Assembly (NCBI GenBank): GCA_963718195.1
Contig: CAVQYQ010000003.1
Location: forward strand, 1-64,000
Direction of reading: 5' to 3'
Source: MADRE3 sp963718195
GTDB taxonomy: Bacteria > Desulfobacterota > Desulfobulbia > Desulfobulbales > Desulfocapsaceae
Length of the DNA stretch: 64,000 nucleotides
Part shown: piece after piece, positions 16,744-24,940 of the stretch
Position numbering within the stretch: the first letter of the stretch is position 1
Layout: every line of letters starts with the position of its first letter
Position numbers and translations under genes: made by a program
The notes under the pieces: generated by a model
What the model was told of the DNA's origin: nothing
The model's input: the letters and a program-made list of their open reading frames with translations, nothing else
Databases searched by the model: none

Positions 16744-16885
16744 GAGCCACTTGCAAAACACCCTTTTCGTTCAACCTTTTCGTTATGCTTAAAATTTTAT
16801 ACTCGGAATATCGATTATATGCCTGCGGTAAAATTTTTTCGCATGCCTTGACGTTGAACGAAAATCATCATTTTGCAAAAGGCTC
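16744..16885. repeat. Dispersed inverted-repeat element, copy 1 (142 bp)
   Basis: It begins GAGCCACTTGCAAAA and ends TTTTGCAAAAGGCTC, nearly perfect terminal inverted repeats. A second nested pair (TTTTCGTTCAA with TTGAACGAAAA) and a central TGCGG...TCGCA stem make the whole element an imperfect hairpin. It is nearly identical to 29166-29307 and clearly related to 18998-19137. It lies 10 bp after the stop of the channel gene on the minus strand. It looks like a MITE- or REP-like element without coding capacity. Confidence 0.85.
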
Positions 16886-16895
16886 ATTTCTAAAA

Positions 16896-17573
16896 TCATT
16901 TATTTTTTCTCTTCTTTTCACTGACAAAGTTTCCTACCAGCCAGGCAACAAGAACAGCAGTATAGAACTGTCCGACAATTGCCTCCATCTGGCAGAGCGC
17001 TCCAGCCGCTGGTGTTTGGGGGGCAATATCGCCGTAACCAAGGGTCGTGAGCGTTACCATGCTGAAGTAGTTAAACGTGGTCATGAGAGTGTCGGGGGTA
17101 TTTTCTAAAAGTGATCCTGCAAAGGCACCTGGGGACAGCTCTTGCAACAGGGTGTAGAGTGTTCCCCAGAACAGGCCAATGACCAGGTAGAGACACAATG
17201 ACGCATAAATGAGCTGCAGGCTGACCCTTTCTGACCGAATTAACTGGGTGGCAAATGAGAATACCAGTAAACCAAAATAGAAGGCAAATAATACGTATGA
17301 CCCGAGACGGCTAAACGAAATAATATCATAAATACCAAGCCAGTAGAGGATAAGCAGTGGAAAAAGCAGAACCATCGCCCAAGATCGATTCTTCTGCCTT
17401 TTCTGCACTGCATAAAGACTGAAGAACAGGGCAACCGATAGCGAGGCGTGGGTAATCACTCCTAGATGAGGGTAAGGAGCAAGAAAGGGGCTGCAAAAGA
17501 TATACAAGAGCAGGAAAAACAGCAGGTTTCTGAAGCTATTATTTTCTTTTACTTCCACATTCTTTACACTCAT
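16896..17573 (-). CDS. Two-helix potassium-channel-type protein
   Basis: 225 residues with about six hydrophobic segments. The last two flank a pore loop with the selectivity-filter sequence T176-T-L-G-Y-G-D182, diagnostic of K+ channels of the Ion_trans_2 family. The N-terminal four helices resemble a reduced sensor-like region without regular arginines. There is no cytoplasmic RCK/TrkA domain. It lies 4 bp downstream of the AI-2E-type gene on the same strand, so the two are probably one transcript. The function would be passive K+ movement across the inner membrane. Confidence 0.8.
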   Translation of the reverse strand: MSVKNVEVKENNSFRNLLFFLLLYIFCSPFLAPYPHLGVITHASLSVALFFSLYAVQKRQKNRSWAMVLLFPLLILYWLGIYDIISFSRLGSYVLFAFYFGLLVFSFATQLIRSERVSLQLIYASLCLYLVIGLFWGTLYTLLQELSPGAFAGSLLENTPDTLMTTFNYFSMVTLTTLGYGDIAPQTPAAGALCQMEAIVGQFYTAVLVAWLVGNFVSEKKRKNK

Positions 17574-17577
17574 TGCT

Positions 17578-18660
17578 CTACTCCATTTGCTCAGTGGTTT
17601 CTCCAGAAGGCTGATTATCGACCCATTTCATGAAGAGAGTGTAACTGGTGGCGACGACGATTGCGCCGACGAATAGACCGATGATACCTGAAAGTATCAT
17701 TCCTCCCAGGGCACCGATAAGTATGACCAGCATCGGAGCGTCAACCCCGCGCCCCATGAGTACTGGTTTCAAGAAACCATCGCAGCCGCTTACGACCAGA
17801 GCCCAGATCAGAAAGAGGACTGCCGTCCCGGTGCTGGCAAAACTGAACACCCATGCGGCGATAGGGGCAAGGATAATGATTGGCGGCAGTTGTATAACTG
17901 CCAGGATCAAAACTAGAGCTGCCCAGAGTCCGGCTGCAGGGACACCGGCGAGCAGCATGCCTATGGCTGCAAGAACGGACTGAATAACCGCTACCCCGAC
18001 AACTCCCAGCATAACTCCTCTGACTGTAGCTGTTCCGAGTTTTTTAAGGTCCGGCCCGAGCGGGCCCGCAAAACGATTGACCACCTTGGTGGTTACAGCA
18101 GAATACTTTTCGGTTGTCGCGAGGAGGGCTGCCGAGATTGCGATAGAGATTATGAACATCACAACATCTCTTAAGCCACCCCCAGCTTTGCCAAGGATAA
18201 GTAAAGCGAAATCTTTTAGCTGGGGGCCAAATTTCTGTAGAGCTGCGGCCAGGTTTGAAGACGCAAGTTCCCATGTTTTATATAATGGTTCTCCAATTAT
18301 TGGCCACTCAGCAACCTTTGCCGGAGGCGGCGGAACCTCGAGGGTGTTGTTTTCGAGATGTGTTGAAATTTCCTGTACGGTATCAACTGAGGCCGAGACC
18401 AATAAGATCGTTGGAATGATCAGAGCGGCAATGACGAACAGGGCAAAAAGTGTCGCCGCCAGTTTTCTGCGGTTACCTAATCGTTTTGCTATGATATCGA
18501 TGAGCGGGTTAACGGCAACGGCGATAATGACACCCCAGGCAATTGTGACCATAAACGGTTGAATGATGCGAAAGGTGATCACCGCCATGATACCAATGAG
18601 CGCAATTTTTATTGCCGTTTCGATCTGCTGATCTGCCTTAAAACTCGGTTTTTTGTTCAT
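17578..18660 (-). CDS. AI-2E-family (YdiK/PerM) membrane transporter
   Basis: 360 residues with the family pattern: two N-terminal helices (ITFRIIQPFMVTIAWGVIIA, then NRRKLAATLFALFVIAALII), a hydrophilic central region and a C-terminal helix cluster containing PPIIILAPIAAWVF and MGRGVDAPMLVILIGALGG. Members export small molecules or ions (autoinducer-2, Na+); the substrate here is undetermined. The ATG is at 18658-18660. It precedes the K+-channel gene by 4 bp, so an ion-related role is an attractive inference. Confidence 0.82.
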   Translation of the reverse strand: MNKKPSFKADQQIETAIKIALIGIMAVITFRIIQPFMVTIAWGVIIAVAVNPLIDIIAKRLGNRRKLAATLFALFVIAALIIPTILLVSASVDTVQEISTHLENNTLEVPPPPAKVAEWPIIGEPLYKTWELASSNLAAALQKFGPQLKDFALLILGKAGGGLRDVVMFIISIAISAALLATTEKYSAVTTKVVNRFAGPLGPDLKKLGTATVRGVMLGVVGVAVIQSVLAAIGMLLAGVPAAGLWAALVLILAVIQLPPIIILAPIAAWVFSFASTGTAVLFLIWALVVSGCDGFLKPVLMGRGVDAPMLVILIGALGGMILSGIIGLFVGAIVVATSYTLFMKWVDNQPSGETTEQME

Positions 18661-18964
18661 CTGTATACGGCCTTGCTTATAAAAAATCTCGTAAGAGGGT
18701 TTTGTTCGAAGAGGACCTTTTGAAACGCAAGTCTTTTTGTGCTGCTTACTCTGGTACAGTACTTTGGTTGTTTATGTCAGGGAAAAGAATTAGTTACAGT
18801 ATCTTATCTGAGCAATCTTACCTCTAAGCTACAGTAATAAGATAATCAAACGTGTCAACATTTCTTGCATCCAGGTAGTTTCAAGACGTTTACTGGTCAG
18901 AAAACAAGGCATTTTGCAGAAATTGAATTACAAACTATTACCAACCTTGTTTTTGGAGTTTGAG
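18661..18964. other. Gene-free stretch between divergent AI-2E and OYE genes
   Basis: About 300 bp without a credible reading frame. Promoters for the two divergent genes should be here or in the next 200 bp. I see no riboswitch-like fold or RNA gene. Confidence 0.4.
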
Positions 18965-18978
18965 TGACAATATTGTCA
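18965..18978. promoter_or_regulatory. Candidate operator palindrome TGACAATATTGTCA
   Basis: A perfect 14-bp palindrome, followed 11 bp later by another TGACAAT half-site (18990-18996). It lies in the intergenic region shared by the AI-2E-type gene and the old yellow enzyme gene, just before repeat copy 2. The shape is that of a dimeric repressor site, but no regulator gene adjoins it, so the cognate protein is unknown. Confidence 0.35.
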
Positions 18979-18997
18979 AGTCAAATGTCTGACAATA

Positions 18998-19137
18998 GAG
19001 CCACTTGCAAAACGTTCTTTTCGCTCAACCTCTGCGTTATGCTTTTATTTTTATCCTTGTACTATCAACGATGCCTGCGGTAAGAAAAAATCGCATGCCG
19101 TGACGCTGAACGAAAATCATCATTTTGCAAAAGGCTC
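18998..19137. repeat. Dispersed inverted-repeat element, copy 2 (140 bp)
   Basis: Same terminal GAGCCACTTGCAAAA and TTTTGCAAAAGGCTC ends as copies 1 and 3, with a diverged interior (CGTTCTTTTCGCTCAACC, TGCGGTAAGAAAAAATCGCA) that keeps the stem positions. It ends 33 bp before the ATG of the old yellow enzyme gene, so it would lie in that gene's 5' leader if transcription starts upstream. Confidence 0.82.
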
Positions 19138-19170
19138 AGTCATTAAAAAAAAAGCAACGAGGAAATTCGT

Positions 19171-20259
19171 ATGACAAGCATATTTGATCCCCTGAAAATG
19201 GGGGATATAACCTTGAAAAATAGAATTGTATTGGCACCGATGACCAGGGGGCGAGCAGGTGATAAACGTGTTCCCAATGAACTGATGGCTCAGTACTACT
19301 TTCAACGAGCCTCCGCTGGTTTACTGATCACCGAGGCGACGGTCATTTCAGAGCAGGGAATCGGCTGGATAGGTTCTCCCGGGATTTACAATGACGAGAT
19401 GGTGGAGGGGTGGAAAAAGGTTACCGAAAAGGTCGCTTCGGCCGGTACATCTATTTTCCTTCAGCTTTGGCATTGCGGCCGGGCGTCACATAGTGATTTC
19501 CATGATGGAGAGCTTCCGGTGTCAGCCTCCGCGGTAAAACTCAACGGTGACGAGATTCATACACCACTGGGCAAAAAGCCGTATGAGACGCCACGCCCGC
19601 TTACAGAAGATGAGATCAAATCCACGGTAAATGATTACCGTAAGGCTGCTGAAAATGCCAAAAGAGCCGGCTTTCCCGGTATAGAGGTTCATGCGGCAAA
19701 CGGTTATCTGATAAACCAGTTTCTGGACTCAAAGACCAATATCCGCACCGACGGTTACGGTGGGGGGGTGGAAAACAGGTATCGTTTTCTAAAAGAAGTT
19801 CTTGATGCGGTATTGACAGTATACCCCTCAAACCGGATTGCCGTTCGTCTCTCTCCAAACGGTGTTTTCAATGATATGGGCAGCCCGGACTTCAGAGAGA
19901 CATTTCTTTATGTTGCCGGTGAGCTGAATAAATTAAAGCTTGGCTATCTGCACATTATGGATGGACTGGGGTTTGGTTTTCATGAACAAGGGGATCCCAT
20001 GAGCCTTGCAGAGTTTCGCTCGGTCTATGACGGAATTATCATGGGAAATTGCGGCTATACTCCAGAAGATGGTATGGCACGGGTTGAAGCAGGACAGGCG
20101 GATCTAGTTGCCTATGGCAGGCCGTATATCTCCAACCCTGACCTGGTGGAACGGTTCAAAAACCGGTGGCCGCTTGCCCCATGTGATGATATGACCTACT
20201 GGTATACACCGGGGGCACAGGGATATACAGACTATCCGCCTTACAGCCCATCCGAGTGA
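19171..20259 (+). CDS. Old yellow enzyme family NADH:flavin oxidoreductase
   Basis: 362-residue FMN barrel enzyme that reduces activated alkenes such as enones and nitro compounds with NAD(P)H. Motifs: LAPMTRGRAGDKRVPN at the N-terminus (FMN contact), QLWHCGR, and EVHAANGYLINQFLDS, where His-Ala-Ala-Asn marks the NemA-like class with HxxN substrate ligands, and finally YGRPYISNPDLVERF near the phosphate site. The ribosome site GAGGAAA precedes the ATG. A hairpin follows the stop, separating it from the ornithine-cyclodeaminase-family operon, though both may act on related compounds. Confidence 0.88.
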   Translation: MTSIFDPLKMGDITLKNRIVLAPMTRGRAGDKRVPNELMAQYYFQRASAGLLITEATVISEQGIGWIGSPGIYNDEMVEGWKKVTEKVASAGTSIFLQLWHCGRASHSDFHDGELPVSASAVKLNGDEIHTPLGKKPYETPRPLTEDEIKSTVNDYRKAAENAKRAGFPGIEVHAANGYLINQFLDSKTNIRTDGYGGGVENRYRFLKEVLDAVLTVYPSNRIAVRLSPNGVFNDMGSPDFRETFLYVAGELNKLKLGYLHIMDGLGFGFHEQGDPMSLAEFRSVYDGIIMGNCGYTPEDGMARVEAGQADLVAYGRPYISNPDLVERFKNRWPLAPCDDMTYWYTPGAQGYTDYPPYSPSE

Positions 20260-20274
20260 TCCATTTCTACGTCA

Positions 20275-20311
20275 ATCCTGTCCCTGCCATTCTATGGACC
20301 AGGGACAGGAT
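20275..20311 (+). terminator. Hairpin terminator after the old yellow enzyme gene
   Basis: Perfect 12-bp stem: ATCCTGTCCCTG (20275-20286) and its complement (20300-20311) with a 13-nt loop, 16 bp after the stop. The downstream sequence GAGTTGTCTTCTTTCTTG is pyrimidine-rich but not a pure T run. Confidence 0.55.
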
Positions 20312-20396
20312 GAGTTGTCTTCTTTCTTGATTTCAGCAATGGTTGTTTCTCTTTGCCTGATCAGGTATTCTCATATTTCAGCCGTTTAAAAACGAC

Positions 20397-20444
20397 TTGA
20401 CAGGCGCTACTGGTGTCTGATATATCAGACACCAGTAGCGCCTG
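20397..20444. repeat. Perfect 44-bp palindrome with embedded -35 box
   Basis: Positions 20401-20422 are exactly complementary to 20423-20444 (22-bp arms, no mismatch, no loop). The core arm ACTGGTGTCTGATA recurs alone at 50324-50337 upstream of purL. TTGACA at 20397-20402 touches the left end, and ATATAT or TATATC at the centre lies 17-18 bp further, so the palindrome may cover the promoter of the gene at 20484. It could be an operator, a cruciform-forming repeat, or a terminator-like hairpin in RNA. Confidence 0.7.
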
Positions 20445-20483
20445 CTCTTATCCCACCCACAAGATTGCCAAAAGGAGAAGCTT

Positions 20484-21599
20484 ATGTCGTCGTCAAGGTT
20501 AGTTATGAAATTCTTGTCTCAAAAGGATATGATTGCAGCCGGGGTTACCGATATGGAGGGCTGTATAGAGTCCATGAATGATGCCTTTTATCTGGCCGGG
20601 ATCGGTGATTACGTGATGGGGGGGTCCACGAGAAATTCACACGGCCAGCGGGTCTGGTTTCCACCGGAACCAAAATTTGAGGGAATGCCAAAAGGCGGGC
20701 CGGACCAGAGATTTATGTCCCTGCCGGGATATCTTGGTGGACGCTTTAAAGTTTGTGGTAACAAATGGTATGGCTCAAATGTTAACAATCCGAAAAAGCA
20801 TGGGCTTCCCCGCTCAATTCTTCTCATGACCTTGAATGACGCCGAAACGGCTCGCCCCCTTGCCATTATGGAGTGCAATATCCTGAGCGGCATGCGGACC
20901 GGTGCGGTTGTCGGCTTGAGCGCCAGATACCTCGCCCGTGATAATAGTGAGACCCTCGGGGTCATCGCTGCCGGACCGATAAGCAAATACAGCACCCAGG
21001 GAATCGTCAAGGCACTGCCGTCGCTTAAAAAGGTTGTGGTTTTTGACATAGACGAAGAAGCTGCCGATCGCTTTTGTGTACAGATGAGTGAACAGCTGGA
21101 CATCGATGTATCAAGAGTTTCAAAATTTGAAGATGCAGTTAAAGGCCAGGATATCGTTACCTCAGCGATCTCAGGCGACCACACACCATTGTTTGAAGAC
21201 AGGTGGCTCAAAGAGGGTTCTCTGTTAACCCTTCCGGGAAGGGCAAATGTCGAAAATCAATACCTGCGTGATGCCTACATCGTGCCGGATTGCTGGGAAA
21301 TGCAGAAAACATACAAGATTGAGGGGTTGATGCTGCCGGAGAATGAGCGGACCATACCTCATATCCAGCTGCATAACATGGTTGACAGCGGTGAAATACA
21401 GGAGAGCGACATCCATGACCTTGGCTCGCTTGCGGCCGGTCTGGCAACAGTCGATAAGAACAGCGACAGGAAAAGGTATTTTATATCCAATGGCATGATC
21501 CTCCAGGATATTGCCTGGGCGATGGCCATGTATGAAAATTCCGTCAAGATGGGCCTTGGCCAGGATCTGGTCATGTGGGAGCAACCCTATACGGTTTAA
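20484..21599 (+). CDS. Ornithine cyclodeaminase/mu-crystallin family protein
   Basis: 371 residues. The middle part carries the family's substrate-binding block (ILSGMRTGAVVGLSARYLAR) and a Rossmann region beginning ETLGVIAAGPISKYSTQGI, where the usual GxGxxG is altered to AAGPIS. Members remove ammonia from ornithine or reduce cyclic imino acids with NAD(P)H. Relatives found beside flavin amine dehydrogenases are often annotated as amine-oxidase subunits. A good ribosome site AAAAGGAGAAG precedes the ATG. It heads an operon with the 2Fe-2S and two FAD subunits, so it may process the imine product they make. Confidence 0.8.
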   Translation: MSSSRLVMKFLSQKDMIAAGVTDMEGCIESMNDAFYLAGIGDYVMGGSTRNSHGQRVWFPPEPKFEGMPKGGPDQRFMSLPGYLGGRFKVCGNKWYGSNVNNPKKHGLPRSILLMTLNDAETARPLAIMECNILSGMRTGAVVGLSARYLARDNSETLGVIAAGPISKYSTQGIVKALPSLKKVVVFDIDEEAADRFCVQMSEQLDIDVSRVSKFEDAVKGQDIVTSAISGDHTPLFEDRWLKEGSLLTLPGRANVENQYLRDAYIVPDCWEMQKTYKIEGLMLPENERTIPHIQLHNMVDSGEIQESDIHDLGSLAAGLATVDKNSDRKRYFISNGMILQDIAWAMAMYENSVKMGLGQDLVMWEQPYTV

Positions 21600-21640
21600 C
21601 CCATTTTCTGAAATTCGGAAAGTACACAGAAGAGCAAAAT

Positions 21641-21964
21641 ATGAACCAGGGAAAAAGTAAATTCGTCTGGAGTAATTTGGCAGGAACAGACAAGCAGGTA
21701 ACGGTATCTTTTGATGGCGAGAGGTTGACGGTACCGGCTGGAATTACCGTCGCGGCAGCACTCCTGGGCCATGACGATGAACATTTTTGCAGATCTGCTG
21801 CGGATGGTGAAGAACGCGCTCCCTACTGTCTCATGGGGGTATGTTTCGAGTGTCTGGTGGAAATCGATGGATTGAAAAACCGGCAGGCATGTCTTGAGCC
21901 CGTCTATGAGGGCATGTCGGTTAAGAGGCAGCATGAGAGCGTGGAAGAAAATCATGAAAAATAA
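21641..21964 (+). CDS. (2Fe-2S) subunit of HcnABC-like dehydrogenase
   Basis: 107 residues from the ATG at 21641 (MNQGKSKFVWS). An in-frame extension to 21575 overlaps the preceding gene and is not needed. The ferredoxin-like fold has YCLMGVCFECLVEIDG and RQACLEP, giving the C-x4-C-x2-C...C ligand set of HcnA, the small subunit of opine, D-hydroxyproline and cyanide-forming glycine dehydrogenases. It overlaps the next gene by 11 bp, so the subunits are probably made in step. It passes electrons between the two flavin subunits and an acceptor. Confidence 0.85.
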   Translation: MNQGKSKFVWSNLAGTDKQVTVSFDGERLTVPAGITVAAALLGHDDEHFCRSAADGEERAPYCLMGVCFECLVEIDGLKNRQACLEPVYEGMSVKRQHESVEENHEK

Positions 21965-23363
21965 TTATGATGCCGTCGTAATCGGTGCCGGCCCGGCAGG
22001 CATGGCCTGCGGTTCAGAACTTGCTGACAAGGGGCTTGATGTGGCAGTCCTCGATGAGCAGGCCGGTCCGGGTGGTCAGATTTACCGGAATATTACCGGT
22101 TCGTCGTCGGCTCAGCGGCAGATTCTGGGCGAAGATTACCGTGAGGGGCTGGATCTGACGCAAAAGTTTGAGAATGCGTCACTTGACTATCTGCCCCAGA
22201 GTCGGGTCTGGCAGGCTGCTGACAACGGTGATGTCTGTTTCTCTCGTGCAGGTTCCTCTCGAAAGATCAATGCGCCTAATCTTGTTCTGTGCACGGGTGC
22301 GATGGAGCGACCGGTGCCTTTTCCCGGGTGGACTCTGCCGGGCGTTATGACCTGCGGCGGGATGTCAAATCTTTACAAGGATTCGGGCCTTGTTCCTTCA
22401 AAACCAGTGCTCATTGCCGGCAGTGGCCCTTTCCTGTGGCTTGTTGCAGAACATCTTTTGGCACTTGATGCGCCGATTACAGCTATTCTTGACACGGCTC
22501 CAATGAAACAGGTTATTCCTGCCATGAAACATGTGGCAGGAGCGGTAAAAAGGATCGATTTTATGATGAAGGGGGTAAAACTCATCTCTGACGTCTATCT
22601 TACCGCCAGGAAGAAAAAGGTACCGGTGTATCGAAATGTAAGAGACCTTCGAGCCCTGGGACAAAAGAAACTTGACCAGGTCAATGCGGTATCGGGCAGT
22701 AAACAACTCTCCTTCCAGGTAGAGACGCTTCTGGTATCTGAAGGTATAATCCCTAACACCTCATTGTTTCGACAGGTCGGCTGTCGCCATCAATGGGATC
22801 CGATTCAACGTTACTACCATCCGGCTCTGCTGAAGGAAGGGCAGACTAATTTTTCATCTGTCTACATTGCAGGCGATGGTGGTTTTGTACACGGAGCCAA
22901 AGCGGCAGAATATAAAGGCAGGATAACAGCGCTTCATATAGCAAAAGAAATGAGACGTCTTAGTAAGGCTGAGTATCGCCAACAGGTTGGCCCGGTCTGG
23001 AAAATGCTCACCAGGGACCTCGTGCCTCGACCTTTTATCGATGCAATGTATGCTCCCCGAAAGGATTTGTTTTCCCTGGAAGACAAGACAATCATCTGCA
23101 GATGCGAAGGAATTACGGCGGGTCGTGTTCGCGAATTAGTCAGGGATGGTCTTCGTGATCACAACGAGATCAAGGCCATCATTCGATGCGGAATGGGACC
23201 ATGTCAGGGACGTATGTGCAGCGCTGCTGTGCTGGAACTTATATCTGAGGGTTCAGGGTTGGATCCTGCGGAAATAAGACAGCACCGACTGAGACCACCA
23301 ATCAAACCGGTGAGCCTGCAGGAGCTGGCTAATGCGGATTTGGGAGGGTACGATGAAAATTGA
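21954..23363 (+). CDS. FAD/BFD-type subunit of HcnABC-like dehydrogenase (HcnB-like)
   Basis: 469 residues from the ATG at 21954, which puts the FAD motif VVIGAGPAGMACGSEL at the N-terminus. The second nucleotide-binding segment contains VLIAGSGPFLWLVAEHLL. The C-terminus has a BFD-like [2Fe-2S] domain, CRCEGITAGRVRELV and later IRCGMGPCQGRMC, characteristic of HcnB, SoxA-like and opine oxidase A subunits. The start overlaps the 2Fe-2S gene and the end overlaps the next gene by 11 bp. Together the three proteins should form a membrane- or acceptor-linked amino-acid-type dehydrogenase. Confidence 0.85.
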   Translation: MKNNYDAVVIGAGPAGMACGSELADKGLDVAVLDEQAGPGGQIYRNITGSSSAQRQILGEDYREGLDLTQKFENASLDYLPQSRVWQAADNGDVCFSRAGSSRKINAPNLVLCTGAMERPVPFPGWTLPGVMTCGGMSNLYKDSGLVPSKPVLIAGSGPFLWLVAEHLLALDAPITAILDTAPMKQVIPAMKHVAGAVKRIDFMMKGVKLISDVYLTARKKKVPVYRNVRDLRALGQKKLDQVNAVSGSKQLSFQVETLLVSEGIIPNTSLFRQVGCRHQWDPIQRYYHPALLKEGQTNFSSVYIAGDGGFVHGAKAAEYKGRITALHIAKEMRRLSKAEYRQQVGPVWKMLTRDLVPRPFIDAMYAPRKDLFSLEDKTIICRCEGITAGRVRELVRDGLRDHNEIKAIIRCGMGPCQGRMCSAAVLELISEGSGLDPAEIRQHRLRPPIKPVSLQELANADLGGYDEN

Positions 23364-24471
23364 CGTATTGATTGTGGGCGGTGGCATTATGGGATGTGCA
23401 ACCGCTATCGAACTTGCCCGCAAAGGTAAATCGGTCACAATATTCGAAAAAGATATTCCAGGCCGGCATGCCTCTGGTAATAATTCAGGCGGAGTCCGTG
23501 CCCAGGGCCGTGATCTTCGCGAGATTGCTTTTGCCCTGGAGTCCCGCAGAATGTGGGATCATCACAGTAAGACGGTTGGATCCGATTGCGGTTTTTTTGT
23601 CTCTCCGCGGCTGCGCCTTGCAGAGAGTGACGCGGAGATGGAAGTACTTGTCAAGAGGCAGAAAACGCTCAACGGCCTTGGATATGACCACGAAGTACTT
23701 GTTGACCGTGAGGAGGTATTTCGTCTGTCACCGAATGTTGCCGAACACGTGGTAGGCGGACTGGCATGTTATTCTGATGGTCTGGCAAACCCGATGATTA
23801 CATCCAAGGCATATGCTGCTACAGCGCAGCGGGAAGGGGTGCAGATTCTCTCCGGAACACGGGTTGTCGAGGCAAAAACAACAGCAAGTGGTTTTAAGGT
23901 TCGCACGGGCAGTGGTAAGGAGTATGAGAGTGAAGTACTCGTTAACAGTACCGGGGCCTGGGCAGGAAGATTTTCTGAGATGCTTGGTGACCCGTTGCCG
24001 GTGTTTGCAACGGCACCGACCATGATGGTAACCGACCGGGTGCCCGGCATGATGAAAGGAACATCGCTTGGGCTCACCGGCAGGCTGCTCGGGCTTATGG
24101 CCTACCAGAATGGTACGATTGTCGTCGGAGGGGGATATCGCTCCCCCCTTGACCTGGAAAAAGAAAAAATCTGGGTGGACCCCATGGAGATGGCAAAGGC
24201 TGCCAGGATTATGATTGAAATTCTCCCAGGGCTCAAGGACGCCCAGATGATGCGCTGCTGGACAGCGTTTGAAGGCAGCCTGAGAGATAAGGTGCCGGTG
24301 GTCGGTGAATCAAAGAAAGTTCCCGGTCTCTTTCATGTCTGTGGATTCTCAGCCCATGGCTTTCAACTTGCACCAATAACAGGCAGGCTCATGTCTCAGA
24401 TTATTTTAGGACAAAAGCCGGACCTGCCCCTCGACGATTTTCGGGCCGACCGCTTTGAAGCGAGCGAGTAG
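23353..24471 (+). CDS. DAO-family FAD catalytic subunit (HcnC-like)
   Basis: 372 residues from the ATG at 23353, which is preceded by GGGAGGG. FAD motif VLIVGGGIMGCATAIELARKG, then GRHASGNNSGGVRAQGRD and the C-terminal CGFSAHGFQLAPITGRLM, all typical of D-amino-acid-oxidase-family dehydrogenases (HcnC, SoxB, DadA relatives). This is the subunit that oxidises the C-N bond. The substrate cannot be read from sequence; opines, sarcosine-like amines and D-hydroxyproline are candidates. It is third of the three overlapping dehydrogenase genes. Confidence 0.86.
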   Translation: MKIDVLIVGGGIMGCATAIELARKGKSVTIFEKDIPGRHASGNNSGGVRAQGRDLREIAFALESRRMWDHHSKTVGSDCGFFVSPRLRLAESDAEMEVLVKRQKTLNGLGYDHEVLVDREEVFRLSPNVAEHVVGGLACYSDGLANPMITSKAYAATAQREGVQILSGTRVVEAKTTASGFKVRTGSGKEYESEVLVNSTGAWAGRFSEMLGDPLPVFATAPTMMVTDRVPGMMKGTSLGLTGRLLGLMAYQNGTIVVGGGYRSPLDLEKEKIWVDPMEMAKAARIMIEILPGLKDAQMMRCWTAFEGSLRDKVPVVGESKKVPGLFHVCGFSAHGFQLAPITGRLMSQIILGQKPDLPLDDFRADRFEASE

Positions 24472-24523
24472 CTGATTTTGTTTAACTGAGTCATTTATCA
24501 AGATAGTCATAAGGAGATCTGTC

Positions 24524-24892
24524 ATGCCTGAGCCAAAGGTCGTCACCATCGGAAAATCTGAAGTACTCAAACACACTTCAGCCCCAAAAGTAAAGCCAAA
24601 GTCCGGGGAACCGCACGCCAACAACTGGACCTATTTCAACCATAGCTCTGGTGACTTCAAGGCCGGTATCTGGGATTGTACTGCCGGCAGCTGGGAGCAC
24701 AATCACCCAAAGCTTGAATTCTGTTATATCGTCGAAGGCAGCGTAAAAATCGTTGAAGAGCAGAGCGGAATCTCTCATGAATACAAGGCGGGCGACTCCT
24801 TCGTCGTGCCGAAAGGTACCCGGGTAACGTGGATCGTGGAAGAATACGCCAAGAAAATATTTGTCTCGGCTGCAAGTCTTGAGGGAGAATAG
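24524..24892 (+). CDS. Cupin-domain protein (small, single domain)
   Basis: 122 residues. The cupin motif WEHNHPKLEFCYIVEGSVKI and the second motif GDSFVVPKGTRVTW are visible, resembling the DUF861-type cupins linked to ureidoglycine and amino-acid catabolism. Two of the usual metal-binding His positions are replaced (the first motif has H-N-H but the second lacks His), so metal binding is uncertain. It is preceded by AAGGAGATC and follows the dehydrogenase genes by about 50 bp. Confidence 0.78.
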   Translation: MPEPKVVTIGKSEVLKHTSAPKVKPKSGEPHANNWTYFNHSSGDFKAGIWDCTAGSWEHNHPKLEFCYIVEGSVKIVEEQSGISHEYKAGDSFVVPKGTRVTWIVEEYAKKIFVSAASLEGE

Positions 24893-24940
24893 CCTGGTTG
24901 TCTTTGGGTCCTGTCATGTCGTACTGCCTGGTAAGCCAAC

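Noticed and set aside
16744..19137. Repeats as a CRISPR array or IS ends
   Set aside because: Copies are kilobases apart, 140 bp long and palindromic, with no spacer pattern and no transposase between them.
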